This document shows, piece by piece, positions 19,301 to 27,016 of a stretch of 64,000 nucleotides of DNA. The translations under genes were made by a program, and so were the position numbers. The DNA comes from UBA9300 sp964577305. Lineage in GTDB: Bacteria > Bacteroidota > Bacteroidia > Bacteroidales > VadinHA17. How positions within the stretch are numbered: the first letter of the stretch is position 1; every line of letters begins with the position of its first letter. The DNA is taken from the NCBI GenBank assembly GCA_964577305.1, contig CAZNYS010000006.1, positions 1-64,000 on the forward strand. Direction: 5' to 3'. The notes beneath the pieces were generated by a model. That model ran no database searches. It was not told the DNA's origin and was given only the letters and a program-made list of their open reading frames with translations.

Positions 19301-20713
19301 GTAAGGGCATTTATGGGAGTGCGCAATATTTCTGCTACTTACCAGGTCGACCAGGGTCAGATGCTGCCCGGATTTACTCCTGAATCAAAGTACCTTGGAA
19401 TGACAAAGACCGGTGATGTATTTGCACCGGGGTGGCCTTTCATTGCCGGCTTTAATGACCCTGATTTCTTTGAGAAAGCCCTAAGGAATAACTGGATTAC
19501 CACCGATACAATCCTTAATACAGCTGCTGTCTCAAACAGGAATGAAACATTCAGTATACGCAGTACCCTGGAACCTTTCCCGGGCATGCGTATCGACTTA
19601 ACCGCCGATCGCAGATTTGCGCAGTCAGAATCAGCATATTATCGTGCTGACCGCTATGGTAGTTTCCCTGACAGCCTCAGGAACAGGATTATCTCGGGTA
19701 ATTTCTCAATAACTATAATATCATGGGGAACTGCATTTGAAAAGATAAGTGATAATAACGCTTACAGATCCGAAACATTTGAGAAATTCAAGGAGAATAC
19801 TTTAGTTATATCAAGGAGAAAAGCCGAGGAAAGGCAGGAACTTGATCCTTCATACGAAGCGGATATTGATCCTGAGACAGGGAACCCGATTGACGGGCCT
19901 TATAAAAACGGTTACGGGCTGTCATCAAGGGAAGTACTTATACCTGCTTTCTTTGCAGCATACTCCAGGACTGACCCTGAAAAGGTAAGCCTTGATATGT
20001 TCCCGGGCATATTCTCAATGATGCCTAACTGGAGAATTAACTTCGACGGCCTGTCAAAATTTGAGCTTGTACAACGCATCTTCAGTTCGGTAAATATAGC
20101 TCACCAGTACAGGAGTACCTTTACAATAGGCTCATATACGACTAACCTGTATTATGATGAGAATGAAGATGGCATAAGCAGGATCAGGGATCTGAATCTG
20201 AATTTTATACCACAGTATGAGTTGAATGTGGTTACCATAAATGAACAATTCAGTCCTCTTTTAAATATAGATCTGAACTGGAAGAATAGTCTTACCACAC
20301 GTATTGAATGGAAAAAATCGCGTACTGTAAGCCTCAACCTAGCAAATAACCAGGTCGCAGATATACGTAATAATGAATTTATCATTGGAACAGGATATCG
20401 TTTTGATGATGTGCAGATAATACTCAAAACAGGTGGCCGCCGGCGCCCGCTTACAAGTGACCTGAATGTAAGGCTCGATTTCTCCATCAGGGACAATAAG
20501 ACCATATCAAGGAAGCTTATTGAGGATGTAAACCAGCCTGTGGCAGGGCAGAGGATATTTTCAATCAGAACAACTGCTGACTATGTATTAAGCGACAGGT
20601 TCAACCTGCAACTGTTCTTCGATCATAACCTTAACGATCCTTTTGTAGCAACCACATATACCACATCGAATACCAATTTTGGATTTAGTTTAAAGTTTAC
20701 TTTGATACAGTGA
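13304..20713 (+). CDS. sprA: Type IX secretion translocon / gliding protein SprA (Sov)
   Basis: This 2469-residue protein matches SprA, the giant outer-membrane beta-barrel through which the type IX secretion system exports CTD-tagged proteins. It has an N-terminal signal peptide (hydrophobic stretch about 10-27, cleavage near VSG-QD), repeated SprA N-terminal modules, and a very long stretch of alternating polar and aromatic strands ending in a barrel-like C-terminus (NFGFSLKFTLIQ). Size is typical. The start is a TTG at 13304; no ATG gives an intact signal peptide, and the 18-nt gap to ruvA suggests the same transcript. ruvA followed by sprA is a recurring Bacteroidota order. Other T9SS genes are absent here. 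Confidence 0.93.
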   Translation: MRSGSVYSASLAVIAFFILCFLPGIMVSGQDVGRDTTKNLRFPFNDRSGIPWEQQVISPLKMDMPSNFSSEVVYDPEKNEYIYYEKIGNLNIRQPVHMSPDEYYDFVFENSIRNYWRYKFSGDESLTRGSLIPQIQFGGEAFDKIFGSNTINIIPQGSAELIFGLNISRTENPTLSEKLRTIPTFDFQEKIQMNVTGTIGDKMQLGINYNTEAMFDFENRTKLEYSGDEDEIIKKIEAGDVTLPLPGTLITGSHSLFGLKTELQFGRLTVTNVFSQQKGESSTLQIKGGAQLSDYEVNADEYEANKHFFLSHYFRDIYDDAMKNLPVISSGINIERIEVWITNKTSNFEETRNILALMDLAENQQHIYNEVPGFQAVPGSGPYTDNTVNGLYSQLISAYADTRDVDKITDSFGPLSQDFQIGTHYEKIENARKLTEREYTVNKQLGFISLNVALNNDEILAVSYEYTMGGQVFKVGEFSTDGISAPDVLYLKLLKGTNLTPRLPTWDLMMKNIYALGAYQIERQDFELHILYQDDETGNSINYIPEGNLSDQILLQVMELDNLNSQLDREPDGVFDYVEGITIEPSKGRLIFPVLEPFGSHLRSKFTDQALADRYVFQELYDSTQTKAVQSAEKNKFKISGTYSSASGSEIYLNAVNIPQGGVKVTAGGVPLTENVDFTVDYNAGRVEIINPALIESQTPIQVSLESNQFFGFQTKTLVGTHLDYKISNDFNVGGTVLHLTERPYTQKVNFGEEPISNTILGLNTSYRSESQFLTKMVDALPFIETKDPSSITFFGEFAHLIPGHSKAISSAGNSYIDDFEASEIPLDMKTYNAWVLSSVPQGQDNLFPEARLNNEWTSGFNRSKLSWYVIDPLFLRNGLTTPDHIKNNPDLQSSHFVREIYENELFPFKESPSGIPTNIAVLNLSFYPEEKGPYNYETTATAYSSGINQEGLLNNPETRWGGIMREILTSDFETANIQYIKFWLMDPFTEDPIHEGGDLYLNLGNISEDILRDSRKSFENGLPVSPEEINVDTTSWGRIPTVQAVVHAFDNVPESRKYQDVGLDGLSNEDEQSFFNPYLQQLAGIVNQEVLDDITHDPSNDDFHYFRGSDYDSEQLGILDRYRKYNGMEGNSPTSEMSKESYPTSGSTMPDMEDINRDNNLSETESYYQYRVSLRPEDMEVGKNFIVDEIEYTATFANGQQSTVKWYQFKIPVTDYSQTIGNIQDFKSIRFMRMFLQGFNQNIILRLAKLDLVRAEWRKYNISFLEGGERVTVPEPEDGTFEISSVSIEENAGKEPVNYVLPPGFDRVIDPSNPQLRQLNEQSMVLRVLNLEDGDARAAFKNVNLDIRQYRKLRMEVHGEAIIGEPLLDDELTVFIRIGSDYKGNFYEYELPLKLTAPGYYNKDDDDERAIVWPEDNSFNIDLSLFQEAKQARNAELNRQGSSLSRSDIYVYPNDNARISVSGNPNLSNIRIIMVGVRNPIKTRNTGNDDGMPKSGEVWVNELRLSDFNEDGGWAANARLQTRLANLGTIDLVGQTSTPGFGSLDMKVNERSKEQIYKYDVSSNLELGRFFPEESGVRLPVYVGYSESHIQPQYNPLDPDILLKDALEKLEPEERDSLKTIAEDYTQRKTITVSNAGINKQKEKSYPWDISNFSVNYTFNEIFRSNVNTEINVEKNYRGGINYNYDTDPKNIVPFQNINLFRGQVFRLIRDFNFYLLPRHVGIRTDLSRYYSEVKTRNINNEYIKIKPTFRKDFEWARFYDVKYDITKQLEFDFTATNISRIDEPAGGVDRERYSDQYQAWKDSVLINLRNFGRNTHYNHIININYNIPINKLPLLSWLNGNLRYRASYDWLAGSLYPDSLNINLGNTIKNSSTGTLSAQANLTNLYNKSDFLKNIERNTRPGAAQRMQKEYRTVTYTRERVDFRAGDAKNIYHNLRTSDVKVSVFKQDGTEVQGKVVIETDSKIVFTASEDIDNARVEIEGQVEQKRSPLIVAGEYLVRAFMGVRNISATYQVDQGQMLPGFTPESKYLGMTKTGDVFAPGWPFIAGFNDPDFFEKALRNNWITTDTILNTAAVSNRNETFSIRSTLEPFPGMRIDLTADRRFAQSESAYYRADRYGSFPDSLRNRIISGNFSITIISWGTAFEKISDNNAYRSETFEKFKENTLVISRRKAEERQELDPSYEADIDPETGNPIDGPYKNGYGLSSREVLIPAFFAAYSRTDPEKVSLDMFPGIFSMMPNWRINFDGLSKFELVQRIFSSVNIAHQYRSTFTIGSYTTNLYYDENEDGISRIRDLNLNFIPQYELNVVTINEQFSPLLNIDLNWKNSLTTRIEWKKSRTVSLNLANNQVADIRNNEFIIGTGYRFDDVQIILKTGGRRRPLTSDLNVRLDFSIRDNKTISRKLIEDVNQPVAGQRIFSIRTTADYVLSDRFNLQLFFDHNLNDPFVATTYTTSNTNFGFSLKFTLIQ

Positions 20714-20726
20714 TTGTGCTCGCTTT

Positions 20727-20785
20727 GCTCGCGTAATTTGTTTCGCTTCGCTCAGCGTAACTGGTCTTGCTAGCGCTCGACGTAA
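20727..20785. repeat. Three direct copies of a GC-rich ~24-nt unit
   Basis: Units of the form GCTC-nGCGTAA-like recur at 20727, 20750 and 20775 (gctcgcgtaa, gctcagcgtaa, gctcgacgtaa). They fill the gap after sprA. The middle section, 20733-20754, is repeated in inverted orientation at 22239-22260 on the other side of the next gene, with 20 of 22 bases identical. Confidence 0.6.
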
Positions 20786-20805
20786 TTGAGTTTTAAAAAG
20801 AATCT

Positions 20806-22110
20806 CTAATTGTTAAGCTCTTCAATTTTATTCATATGTGATTCCCAATCAAAGAGATTGAACTTATCGATGATAATTCCTTCAGTGTTTATAAGGAAAC
20901 ATTCCCTGGAGGAAAAATCAGGTCTGTAGCTATCAAGTCCTTCGTCGGCTGTATTATCAGAAATAACAACCAGGTTGCCCTTGAGATCATAATCTCTTGC
21001 AATCTCCTTAAATAATGAATCAGTACGGTTAAGACAGATAAAATTTACCTTATCATGGTATTTATCAGTGAAGTTTTTATAAGCCAGAAAAAGATCTTCT
21101 TCAGAATAACACATTGTTGTATTTGAAATTACAAGATACTCGCCATGAAAATCTTGTAAAGAAACATCGTCAGAGTTAATAGTGGTAAATCTAAAATCCG
21201 GAGCTTTCATACCTACCTGGGTACCCGTAATTTTACTTATATCACTATCCTTTATCAGTATAATATAGCTTCCGTTATTGGTTATATCATGAAACCTGTA
21301 ATAATTATCATTAAGGTTTAGATACTCACCTGGTTTTATTATATCAGCAGGCATTACAGTATCTTTAGGTACACCCATGTTTTCAATAAGACTCAATCTG
21401 GGGAAATAGAAAGCAGTGTTCCACTGTCTGTCAAATGCCCCAATAGCATACTGGTCACCATCAATATTAAACCTTGACACATAATGTTGTGATGTAAAAC
21501 AGAGTATGCTTTCGCTTAATTGTGAGTAACCAATATTAGCCCATGATGTTGTAGTGATTATTGCAGAATCATTGAATATTTCATGTTCAAATTCAATAAG
21601 TGAATTATATGTATGCCAGTCAATTTCCGGGATATGACGGATTGAATCATCGCTGAAATCATAATTATTATTCTGATCAACAACCATAATCTTCTCTTCG
21701 TCCCTGTTGGCTGCTAATATCGACAGGTAATTTTTCCCGACAGCAGTTTCTGGTAATAATGTTGTATCACCCCCCAAGAAATGGAATCCTATGTTAAAGT
21801 TCGATTTTGTCATTTCACCTTGCAGGAGTTTTTTATAGGAGTTCTGTTTTAAATCAAGGACTACTACAGCAACCTGGGGATCCTCATAATCTTCAGGGAT
21901 ACTATATTCAATTCCGTAATTATTTGCCTGCGGATCATTAAATACAAGTGATCCGGAACCAGGTGTGAAAAAGCCACATCCTTTCTTCTTTTCTGCTCTC
22001 AGAATTAATGTGTCAGCGTATGAAGTGAACTGGTTTATATTATTATTCTTCTGGCAACTGTATAGTAATAATAATAGGATTATAAGAATCCCCGGAACTG
22101 TTGTTTTCAT
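20806..22110 (-). CDS. Lipoprotein with a C-terminal thioredoxin-like domain lacking CXXC
   Basis: This 434-residue lipoprotein has a signal peptide with C19. The N-terminal two thirds are not recognised. From about residue 300 the GMKAPDFRF and LQDFHGEYLVI segments resemble a TlpA/AhpC-type thioredoxin fold. Where a CXXC would be expected the sequence reads TTMCYSEED, one Cys only, and the cis-Pro segment is replaced by SRECFLINTEG. It is therefore probably not a normal disulfide reductase. It stands alone between sprA and gcvH, with inverted GC-rich repeats on both sides, which suggests acquisition or rearrangement. The function is unknown. Confidence 0.65.
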   Translation of the reverse strand: MKTTVPGILIILLLLLYSCQKNNNINQFTSYADTLILRAEKKKGCGFFTPGSGSLVFNDPQANNYGIEYSIPEDYEDPQVAVVVLDLKQNSYKKLLQGEMTKSNFNIGFHFLGGDTTLLPETAVGKNYLSILAANRDEEKIMVVDQNNNYDFSDDSIRHIPEIDWHTYNSLIEFEHEIFNDSAIITTTSWANIGYSQLSESILCFTSQHYVSRFNIDGDQYAIGAFDRQWNTAFYFPRLSLIENMGVPKDTVMPADIIKPGEYLNLNDNYYRFHDITNNGSYIILIKDSDISKITGTQVGMKAPDFRFTTINSDDVSLQDFHGEYLVISNTTMCYSEEDLFLAYKNFTDKYHDKVNFICLNRTDSLFKEIARDYDLKGNLVVISDNTADEGLDSYRPDFSSRECFLINTEGIIIDKFNLFDWESHMNKIEELNN

Positions 22111-22188
22111 GAGATCTATTTTTTAATATATCAACTAATTTAAGAAATTAATTAATCCTCACAGACCCAAAGGTGGTAAAAACAATTA

Positions 22189-22260
22189 CGCCCTGCGTTA
22201 GCGGGGTCAATTACGCGACCGCAGGGAGCAAATTACTTTGAGCGTAGCGAAACAAGTTAC
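22189..22260. repeat. GC-rich dyad and inverted copy of the post-sprA element
   Basis: CCCTGCG near 22192 can pair with CGCAGGG near 22220. The stretch 22239-22260 is the reverse complement of 20733-20754 with two mismatches in 22. aattacgc occurs twice, as the reverse complement of the gcgtaatt found in the other copy. Confidence 0.6.
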
Positions 22261-22299
22261 ACCTTTAATAATTACCTGGCCTCAGCCTCTACCTGTTAT

Positions 22300-22330
22300 T
22301 GTCAGATTCTTCGCCATGCTCAGAATGACA
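22300..22330. repeat. Hairpin repeat of the TCATTCTGAGC...GAAGAATCT type
   Basis: TGTCAGATTCT (22300-22310) and AGAATGACA (22322-22330) form an imperfect inverted repeat. On the minus strand it reads TGTCATTCTGAGCATGGCG and then AAGAATCTGACA. I recall similar wording in the intergenic DNA of many bacteria, so it is probably an interspersed repeat. Confidence 0.45.
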
Positions 22331-22344
22331 AAATTCAACTTATA

Positions 22345-22376
22345 ATTGTATCAATTAATTTAAAAACTTATTTTTG
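22345..22376 (+). promoter_or_regulatory. Promoter of gcvH
   Basis: TATTTTTG at 22369-22376 matches TAnnTTTG. ATTG at 22345-22348, 20 nt upstream, is a near match to the TTTG -33 box. The gcvH ATG is 42 nt further on. Confidence 0.5.
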
Positions 22377-22417
22377 GCTTTACTTAACAGAAATAATTTA
22401 AAAAACCTATTTAGAAT

Positions 22418-22795
22418 ATGAAAGTTCCTGACAATTTAAAGTACACGAAAGACCATGAGTGGTTACGTGTTGAAAGTGATCATGCTTTTGTTGGAATTAC
22501 TGATTTCGCGCAGGGAGAACTGGGCGACATAGTCTTTGTAGAGATTGAAACAGAAGGTGAAACTCTTAACAGGGAGGAAGTATTTGGTACCATCGAAGCA
22601 GTAAAAACTGTTTCAGACCTGTTCATGCCTGTCGGGGGTAAAGTTCTCGAAATCAATCCTGCCCTGGAGGACAGCCCTGATCTTGTTAATAAAGATCCTT
22701 ACGGGGAGGGCTGGATGGTAAAAGTAAAGATAAGTGATCCTTCAGAGATTGACGGGCTGCTTTCACCGGAAGATTATAAGGAACTTATAGGTTAA
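22418..22795 (+). CDS. gcvH: Glycine cleavage system H protein
   Basis: This 125-residue lipoyl carrier shuttles the aminomethyl group between the P, T and L proteins of glycine cleavage. The lipoylated lysine is K63 in GTIEAVKTVSD. The surrounding blocks (YTKDHEWLRVE, GITDFAQGELGDIVFVE, NPYGEGW-type NKDPYGEGWMVK) and the length are all standard. It is a single gene with its own promoter, and no gcvP or gcvT lies nearby. It converges on infB across an octamer-repeat hairpin. Confidence 0.95.
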   Translation: MKVPDNLKYTKDHEWLRVESDHAFVGITDFAQGELGDIVFVEIETEGETLNREEVFGTIEAVKTVSDLFMPVGGKVLEINPALEDSPDLVNKDPYGEGWMVKVKISDPSEIDGLLSPEDYKELIG

Positions 22796-22818
22796 ACCTG
22801 ATATGGCGAGTAAATACC

Positions 22819-22905
22819 GGAATATTGGAATAATGGATTGATGGAATAATGGGTTCCTGGTTGCTGACTACTTAATTTTCCAATATTCCAGTATTCCAAT
22901 ATTCC
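22819..22905. repeat. Inverted arms of tandem octamers between gcvH and infB
   Basis: The left arm is GGAATATT, GGAATAAT, GGATTGAT, GGAATAAT (22819-22850). The right arm is AATATTCC, AGTATTCC, AATATTCC (22882-22905), the same octamer in reverse complement. A perfect 14-nt inverted repeat pairs 22819-22832 with 22892-22905. It lies between convergent genes, so the hairpin could end transcription from both sides. Confidence 0.75.
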
Positions 22906-22907
22906 AG

Positions 22908-25733
22908 TTAAAGTGTTTTCTTTACTTCAATTTCTTTATAGCCTTCAACCACATCTCCAACCTTGATATCATTGAAATTTTTAATGTTGAGGCCACATTC
23001 ATAACCGGATGCTACTTCTTTAGCATCGTCCTTGAATCTTTTCAGTGATCCCAATTCGCCTGTATAAATCACTATACCATCTCTGATTACCCTGACCTTG
23101 GTATTACGGGTTATTTTTCCTTCCCTGACGTAGCATCCTGCAATAGTCCCGACCTTGGTTATCTTGAACACATCCCTAACCTCTACCGTGCATGTTATTT
23201 CTTCACGCACCTCAGGTGAGAGCATACCTTCCATTGCAGATTTTATTTCGTTTATGGCGTCATAGATAATAGAATAAAGACGGATATCTATTTCTTCTTT
23301 TTCTGCCAGTTTTCTTGCGCTCAGCGATGGCCTTACCTGGAATCCGATAATAATTGCATTCGATGCTGCTGCCAGAAGTATATCTGATTCAGATATTTGT
23401 CCTACTGCTTGATGTTGGATGTTTACCTGTATCTCTTCTGTTGATAATTTGATCAGTGAATCACTCAGTGCTTCAACTGATCCGTCAACATCACCTTTAA
23501 CAATAATATTGAGTTCCTGGAAATTTCCAATTGCTATACGCCGGCCTATCTCATCAAGCGTTATATGTTTCTGTGTACGCATACCCTGTTCTCTCTGGAG
23601 CTGGGTTCTTTTAGTGGCAATTTCTTTCGCCTCACGGTCGGTTTCCATTACATTGAATTTATCACCTGCCTGTGGCGCACCGTCCAGGCCAAGGATTAGA
23701 ACGGGGCTTGATGGCCCTGCCTCCTCTATCTTATGGCCTCTTTCATTATACATTGCCTTTACATGGCCGAAATATGAACCGGCAAGGACTATATCACCAA
23801 CCCGGAGTGTTCCTGATTTTACCAGTATTGTAGCAGTATAACCACGTCCCTTGTCCAGTGATGACTCAATTACTGTTCCCATTGCTTTCTTATTGGGGTT
23901 GGCTTTAAGTTCCAGCATTTCAGCCTCAAGCAGCACCTTTTCGAGTAATTCGTCAATATTTATTCCTCCTTTGGCTGAAATCTCCTGTGACTGGTACTTA
24001 CCTCCCCAGTCTTCAACGAGATAATTCATCTTAGCCAGTTCTTCCTTAATTTTTTCAGGATTTGCCGTTGGTTTATCTATTTTGTTTATTGCAAAAATAA
24101 TTGGTACTCCGGCAGCAGCTGCATGGTTTATTGCTTCAACAGTCTGGGGCATAACACCATCATCAGCAGCAACAACAATAATTGCTATATCAGTTATCTG
24201 TGCACCACGAGCTCTCATGGCGGTAAATGCTTCGTGGCCTGGTGTATCAAGGAATGTTATCTGCCTTCCCCCATCGAGGGATACACTGTATGCTCCTATG
24301 TGCTGAGTAATACCTCCGGCTTCACCGGCAATTACATTAGTGTTACGTATATGATCAAGAAGTTTTGTTTTACCATGGTCAACATGACCCATAACTGTTA
24401 CGATAGGAGATCTTGACATAAGATCCTCGGGTTCATCATTTTCTTCCCTGACAGCATCGAGTAATTCAGCACTGACAAAATTCACTTCAAAGCCAAATTC
24501 TTCAGCCACAAGTGACATTGTTTCAGCATCGAGCCTCTGGTTTATGGATACAAATAAGCCAAGGTTCATGCATGTTTCTATTATCTCTGTAACAGGTATG
24601 TTCATCATTGTTGCCAGTTCGTTCACCGAAACAAATTCCGTCACTTTCAGTACCTTCTTTTCCTGTTCCTGCTTTTCGATCTCCTCCTTTTGTTTCTGGC
24701 TGATGGCATCCCTCTTTTCTCTCCTGTACTTGGCCCCTTTTGATTTTCCTTTGTAAGTAAGGCGTGCTAGTGTTTCTTTTACCTGCTTCTGCACATCCTC
24801 CTCGTTAATTTCAGGTCGTACCTGGGTTTTTCTTTTTCTTTTATCTTTTTTGTCTTCACCTGATGATTTGAGGCTTACTTTTTCTTTCTCTTTTTTTATC
24901 CTCTTTCTTCTCTTTTTTGATGCGATCTTTTCATCATCAATATCAATCTTTTTTGCTTTCTGAGTTTTCCTTTTTTCTTCGATTGGAAGGTTGATTTTTC
25001 CTACAACAGTAGGACCTGACAGTTTCGTTATCTTTGTTTTTAAAAATGTATCCTTATCAATGTCTTCATCTTCTTTCGTATCTATTTCTGCCTCTTCTTC
25101 GCCTACCGGTTCTGCTTTTATGTCTTCTTTTTCTTCTTTTATCTCTTCAGTAGTCTTCTTTACAGCTGCTTTCTTTTCAGGGATTTCCTCTTCGGGTTTT
25201 TCTTCCTCTTTCTTCTCTGCTTCTTTTTCAGCTGTTTTCGTTTCTTCTTTTTTAGTTTCCTTTCCCTTTTCAAGGTCAATTTTGCCTACGACATTTATCC
25301 CAACCCTTGATTTTTCTTTTTCTTCCTCAGTGCTTTCTTTTTTAACAAGGGCTGCTTTTTCTTCTTTTTTTACCGCCTCTTTCTCCTCTTCTTTCTCAGC
25401 AGCTACAGCATCCTTGCTAACAGCAGGCTTTTCTTCTTCAGGCTCTTCAAATTCCTCTTCTTCTTCAACAGTTCCATGGGGCTGATCCAGTGAAACAGTT
25501 TCTTTCTTCCTGCTGAGTTCCTTGAGGGTCAGTTTTTCAGATTCTTTTTTTACACTTATATCTGAACTGTATTCCTTGAGTAGAAGGTCGTAAGCTTCAG
25601 CCGGTATTTTACTATTAGGGTCCGGACTTAATTCAAATCCTTTTTTATGCAGGAATTCAACAATGGTGGAAATCCCCACGTTGAATTCACGTGCAGCTTT
25701 ACTTAATCTCGTTGCTTTTTGTCCTTCTGCCAT
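22908..25733 (-). CDS. infB: Translation initiation factor IF-2
   Basis: This 941-residue GTPase places initiator tRNA on the ribosome. The N-terminus (KAAREFNVGISTIVEFLHKKG) is the IF2 N-terminal helical domain. Residues about 60-330 are a low-complexity Glu/Lys-rich linker. The G domain starts near residue 449 with GHVDHGKT, followed by DTPGHEAF and NKID, then domains II-IV. Length is within the range for Bacteroidota IF-2. It is the last gene of rimP-nusA-infB, 26 nt after nusA. The reverse strand of the acidic linker gives long false Ser-rich frames. Confidence 0.96.
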   Translation of the reverse strand: MAEGQKATRLSKAAREFNVGISTIVEFLHKKGFELSPDPNSKIPAEAYDLLLKEYSSDISVKKESEKLTLKELSRKKETVSLDQPHGTVEEEEEFEEPEEEKPAVSKDAVAAEKEEEKEAVKKEEKAALVKKESTEEEKEKSRVGINVVGKIDLEKGKETKKEETKTAEKEAEKKEEEKPEEEIPEKKAAVKKTTEEIKEEKEDIKAEPVGEEEAEIDTKEDEDIDKDTFLKTKITKLSGPTVVGKINLPIEEKRKTQKAKKIDIDDEKIASKKRRKRIKKEKEKVSLKSSGEDKKDKRKRKTQVRPEINEEDVQKQVKETLARLTYKGKSKGAKYRREKRDAISQKQKEEIEKQEQEKKVLKVTEFVSVNELATMMNIPVTEIIETCMNLGLFVSINQRLDAETMSLVAEEFGFEVNFVSAELLDAVREENDEPEDLMSRSPIVTVMGHVDHGKTKLLDHIRNTNVIAGEAGGITQHIGAYSVSLDGGRQITFLDTPGHEAFTAMRARGAQITDIAIIVVAADDGVMPQTVEAINHAAAAGVPIIFAINKIDKPTANPEKIKEELAKMNYLVEDWGGKYQSQEISAKGGINIDELLEKVLLEAEMLELKANPNKKAMGTVIESSLDKGRGYTATILVKSGTLRVGDIVLAGSYFGHVKAMYNERGHKIEEAGPSSPVLILGLDGAPQAGDKFNVMETDREAKEIATKRTQLQREQGMRTQKHITLDEIGRRIAIGNFQELNIIVKGDVDGSVEALSDSLIKLSTEEIQVNIQHQAVGQISESDILLAAASNAIIIGFQVRPSLSARKLAEKEEIDIRLYSIIYDAINEIKSAMEGMLSPEVREEITCTVEVRDVFKITKVGTIAGCYVREGKITRNTKVRVIRDGIVIYTGELGSLKRFKDDAKEVASGYECGLNIKNFNDIKVGDVVEGYKEIEVKKTL

Positions 25734-25759
25734 ATATCGTTCCTAGGTTTACAGAAAAA

Positions 25760-26998
25760 TTATTCAAATTCGGATTTCAGAATATTTATTACTTCTGAAA
25801 TTGTTTCTTCCTCAAGATCTGTTCTTTTAACCAGGTCTTCAACTGATAATCTCAAAACTGATTTTGCTGTATCACAGCCTATGGCTTTCAGTTCATCAAT
25901 GATCCATCCTTCTATCTCGTCACTGAACTCTTCAAGGTTCACATCCTCTTCGTCTTCACTGTCAGGTTCTCTGTATACATCTATTTCGAATCCAGTGAGC
26001 TGGCTTGCAAGCTTGATATTAAGACCTCCTTTACCTATAGCGAGAGACACCTCGCTGGGCTTAAGATATATCTCTACTCTCTTTTCATCCTCAAAAAGTT
26101 TCAGGGAGCTTATTTTTGCAGGACTCAGGGCTCTTGAGATATATAACTGGAGGTTTGAAGTATAATTGATCACATCAATATTTTCATTTCTCAGTTCCCG
26201 CACAATACCATGTATCCTCGATCCTTTCATTCCAACACATGCTCCCACGGGATCAATTCGTTCGTCGTAGGATTCAACTGCCACTTTTGCCCTTTCACCT
26301 GGCACCCTGACTATTTTTTTAACAGTGATTAAACCATCGAATATTTCAGGTACTTCAAGCTCAAACAGGCGCTCAAGAAAAACAGGTGATGTACGGGAAA
26401 GAATAATATAAGGAGTATTGTTCTTCATTTCAACTTTAATCACAACAGCCCTGATAGTATCTCCTTTACGAAAGTGATCAGATGGTATCTGTTCTGATTT
26501 TGGAAGTATCAATTCGTTTCCGTCATCATCAAGAATAAGTATTTCGCGTTTCCATACCTGGTATACTTCCCCGGTAACGATATCACCTATACGATCCTTG
26601 TATTTCATATAGATATTGTTCTTCTCCAGGTCCAGTATGCGTGTAGTCAGGTGCTGCCTCAGGGCGAGGATTGCTCGTCTACCAAAATCATGCAGTTTAA
26701 CCTCATCCGACACCTCTTCACCTACTTCATAATCATCATCTATCTTTTTTGCGTCAGACAATGATATCTGTGTATTGGGATCTTCCAGATCAGAGTCTTC
26801 AACTACTTCCCTGTTTCTCCATATCTCAAAGTCTCCTTTGTCAATGTTGACGATAATGTCAAAATTCTCATCCGACCCGTACTTCCTGGCCAGCAAACTT
26901 CTGAAGACATCTTCCAGGACACTCATCATTGTTGCCCTGTCAATATTCTTCAGTTCTTTAAATTCTGAGAAGGTATCGATTAAGCTTACATTTTCCAT
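25760..26998 (-). CDS. nusA: Transcription elongation/termination factor NusA
   Basis: This 412-residue RNA-polymerase-binding protein controls pausing, termination and antitermination. It has the N-terminal polymerase-binding domain, an S1 domain (about 130-200, with GDIVTGEVYQVWKREILI), and KH domains (VGACVGMKGSRIHGIVREL and SLAIGKGGLNIKLASQLTG). An acidic C-terminal part (SEDEEDVNLEEFSDE) leads into one helix-hairpin-helix-like repeat. It lacks the longer acidic repeats of E. coli NusA. It lies 18 nt after rimP and just before infB, the conserved bacterial order. Confidence 0.95.
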   Translation of the reverse strand: MENVSLIDTFSEFKELKNIDRATMMSVLEDVFRSLLARKYGSDENFDIIVNIDKGDFEIWRNREVVEDSDLEDPNTQISLSDAKKIDDDYEVGEEVSDEVKLHDFGRRAILALRQHLTTRILDLEKNNIYMKYKDRIGDIVTGEVYQVWKREILILDDDGNELILPKSEQIPSDHFRKGDTIRAVVIKVEMKNNTPYIILSRTSPVFLERLFELEVPEIFDGLITVKKIVRVPGERAKVAVESYDERIDPVGACVGMKGSRIHGIVRELRNENIDVINYTSNLQLYISRALSPAKISSLKLFEDEKRVEIYLKPSEVSLAIGKGGLNIKLASQLTGFEIDVYREPDSEDEEDVNLEEFSDEIEGWIIDELKAIGCDTAKSVLRLSVEDLVKRTDLEEETISEVINILKSEFE

Positions 26999-27016
26999 CT
27001 CACTTCAAAATCTTAA

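Larger units (their letters stand above)
22111..22417. other. Non-coding gap (307 bases) holding repeats and the gcvH promoter
   Basis: I see no gene here. From the left it holds about 60 bases of AT-rich leader, then GC-rich repeat text at about 22180-22262 that includes an inverted copy of the element at 20733-20754. A hairpin-forming repeat at 22300-22330 and the gcvH promoter near 22369 follow. Confidence 0.6.

Noticed and set aside
22819..22905. Octamer arrays as a CRISPR array
   Set aside because: Units are 8 nt with no spacers, the arms are inverted, and no cas gene lies in the window.
24991..25485. Plus-strand Ser-rich open frame of 164 residues
   Set aside because: It is the reverse strand of the Glu/Lys-rich linker of infB; low-complexity codons there avoid stops on the other strand.
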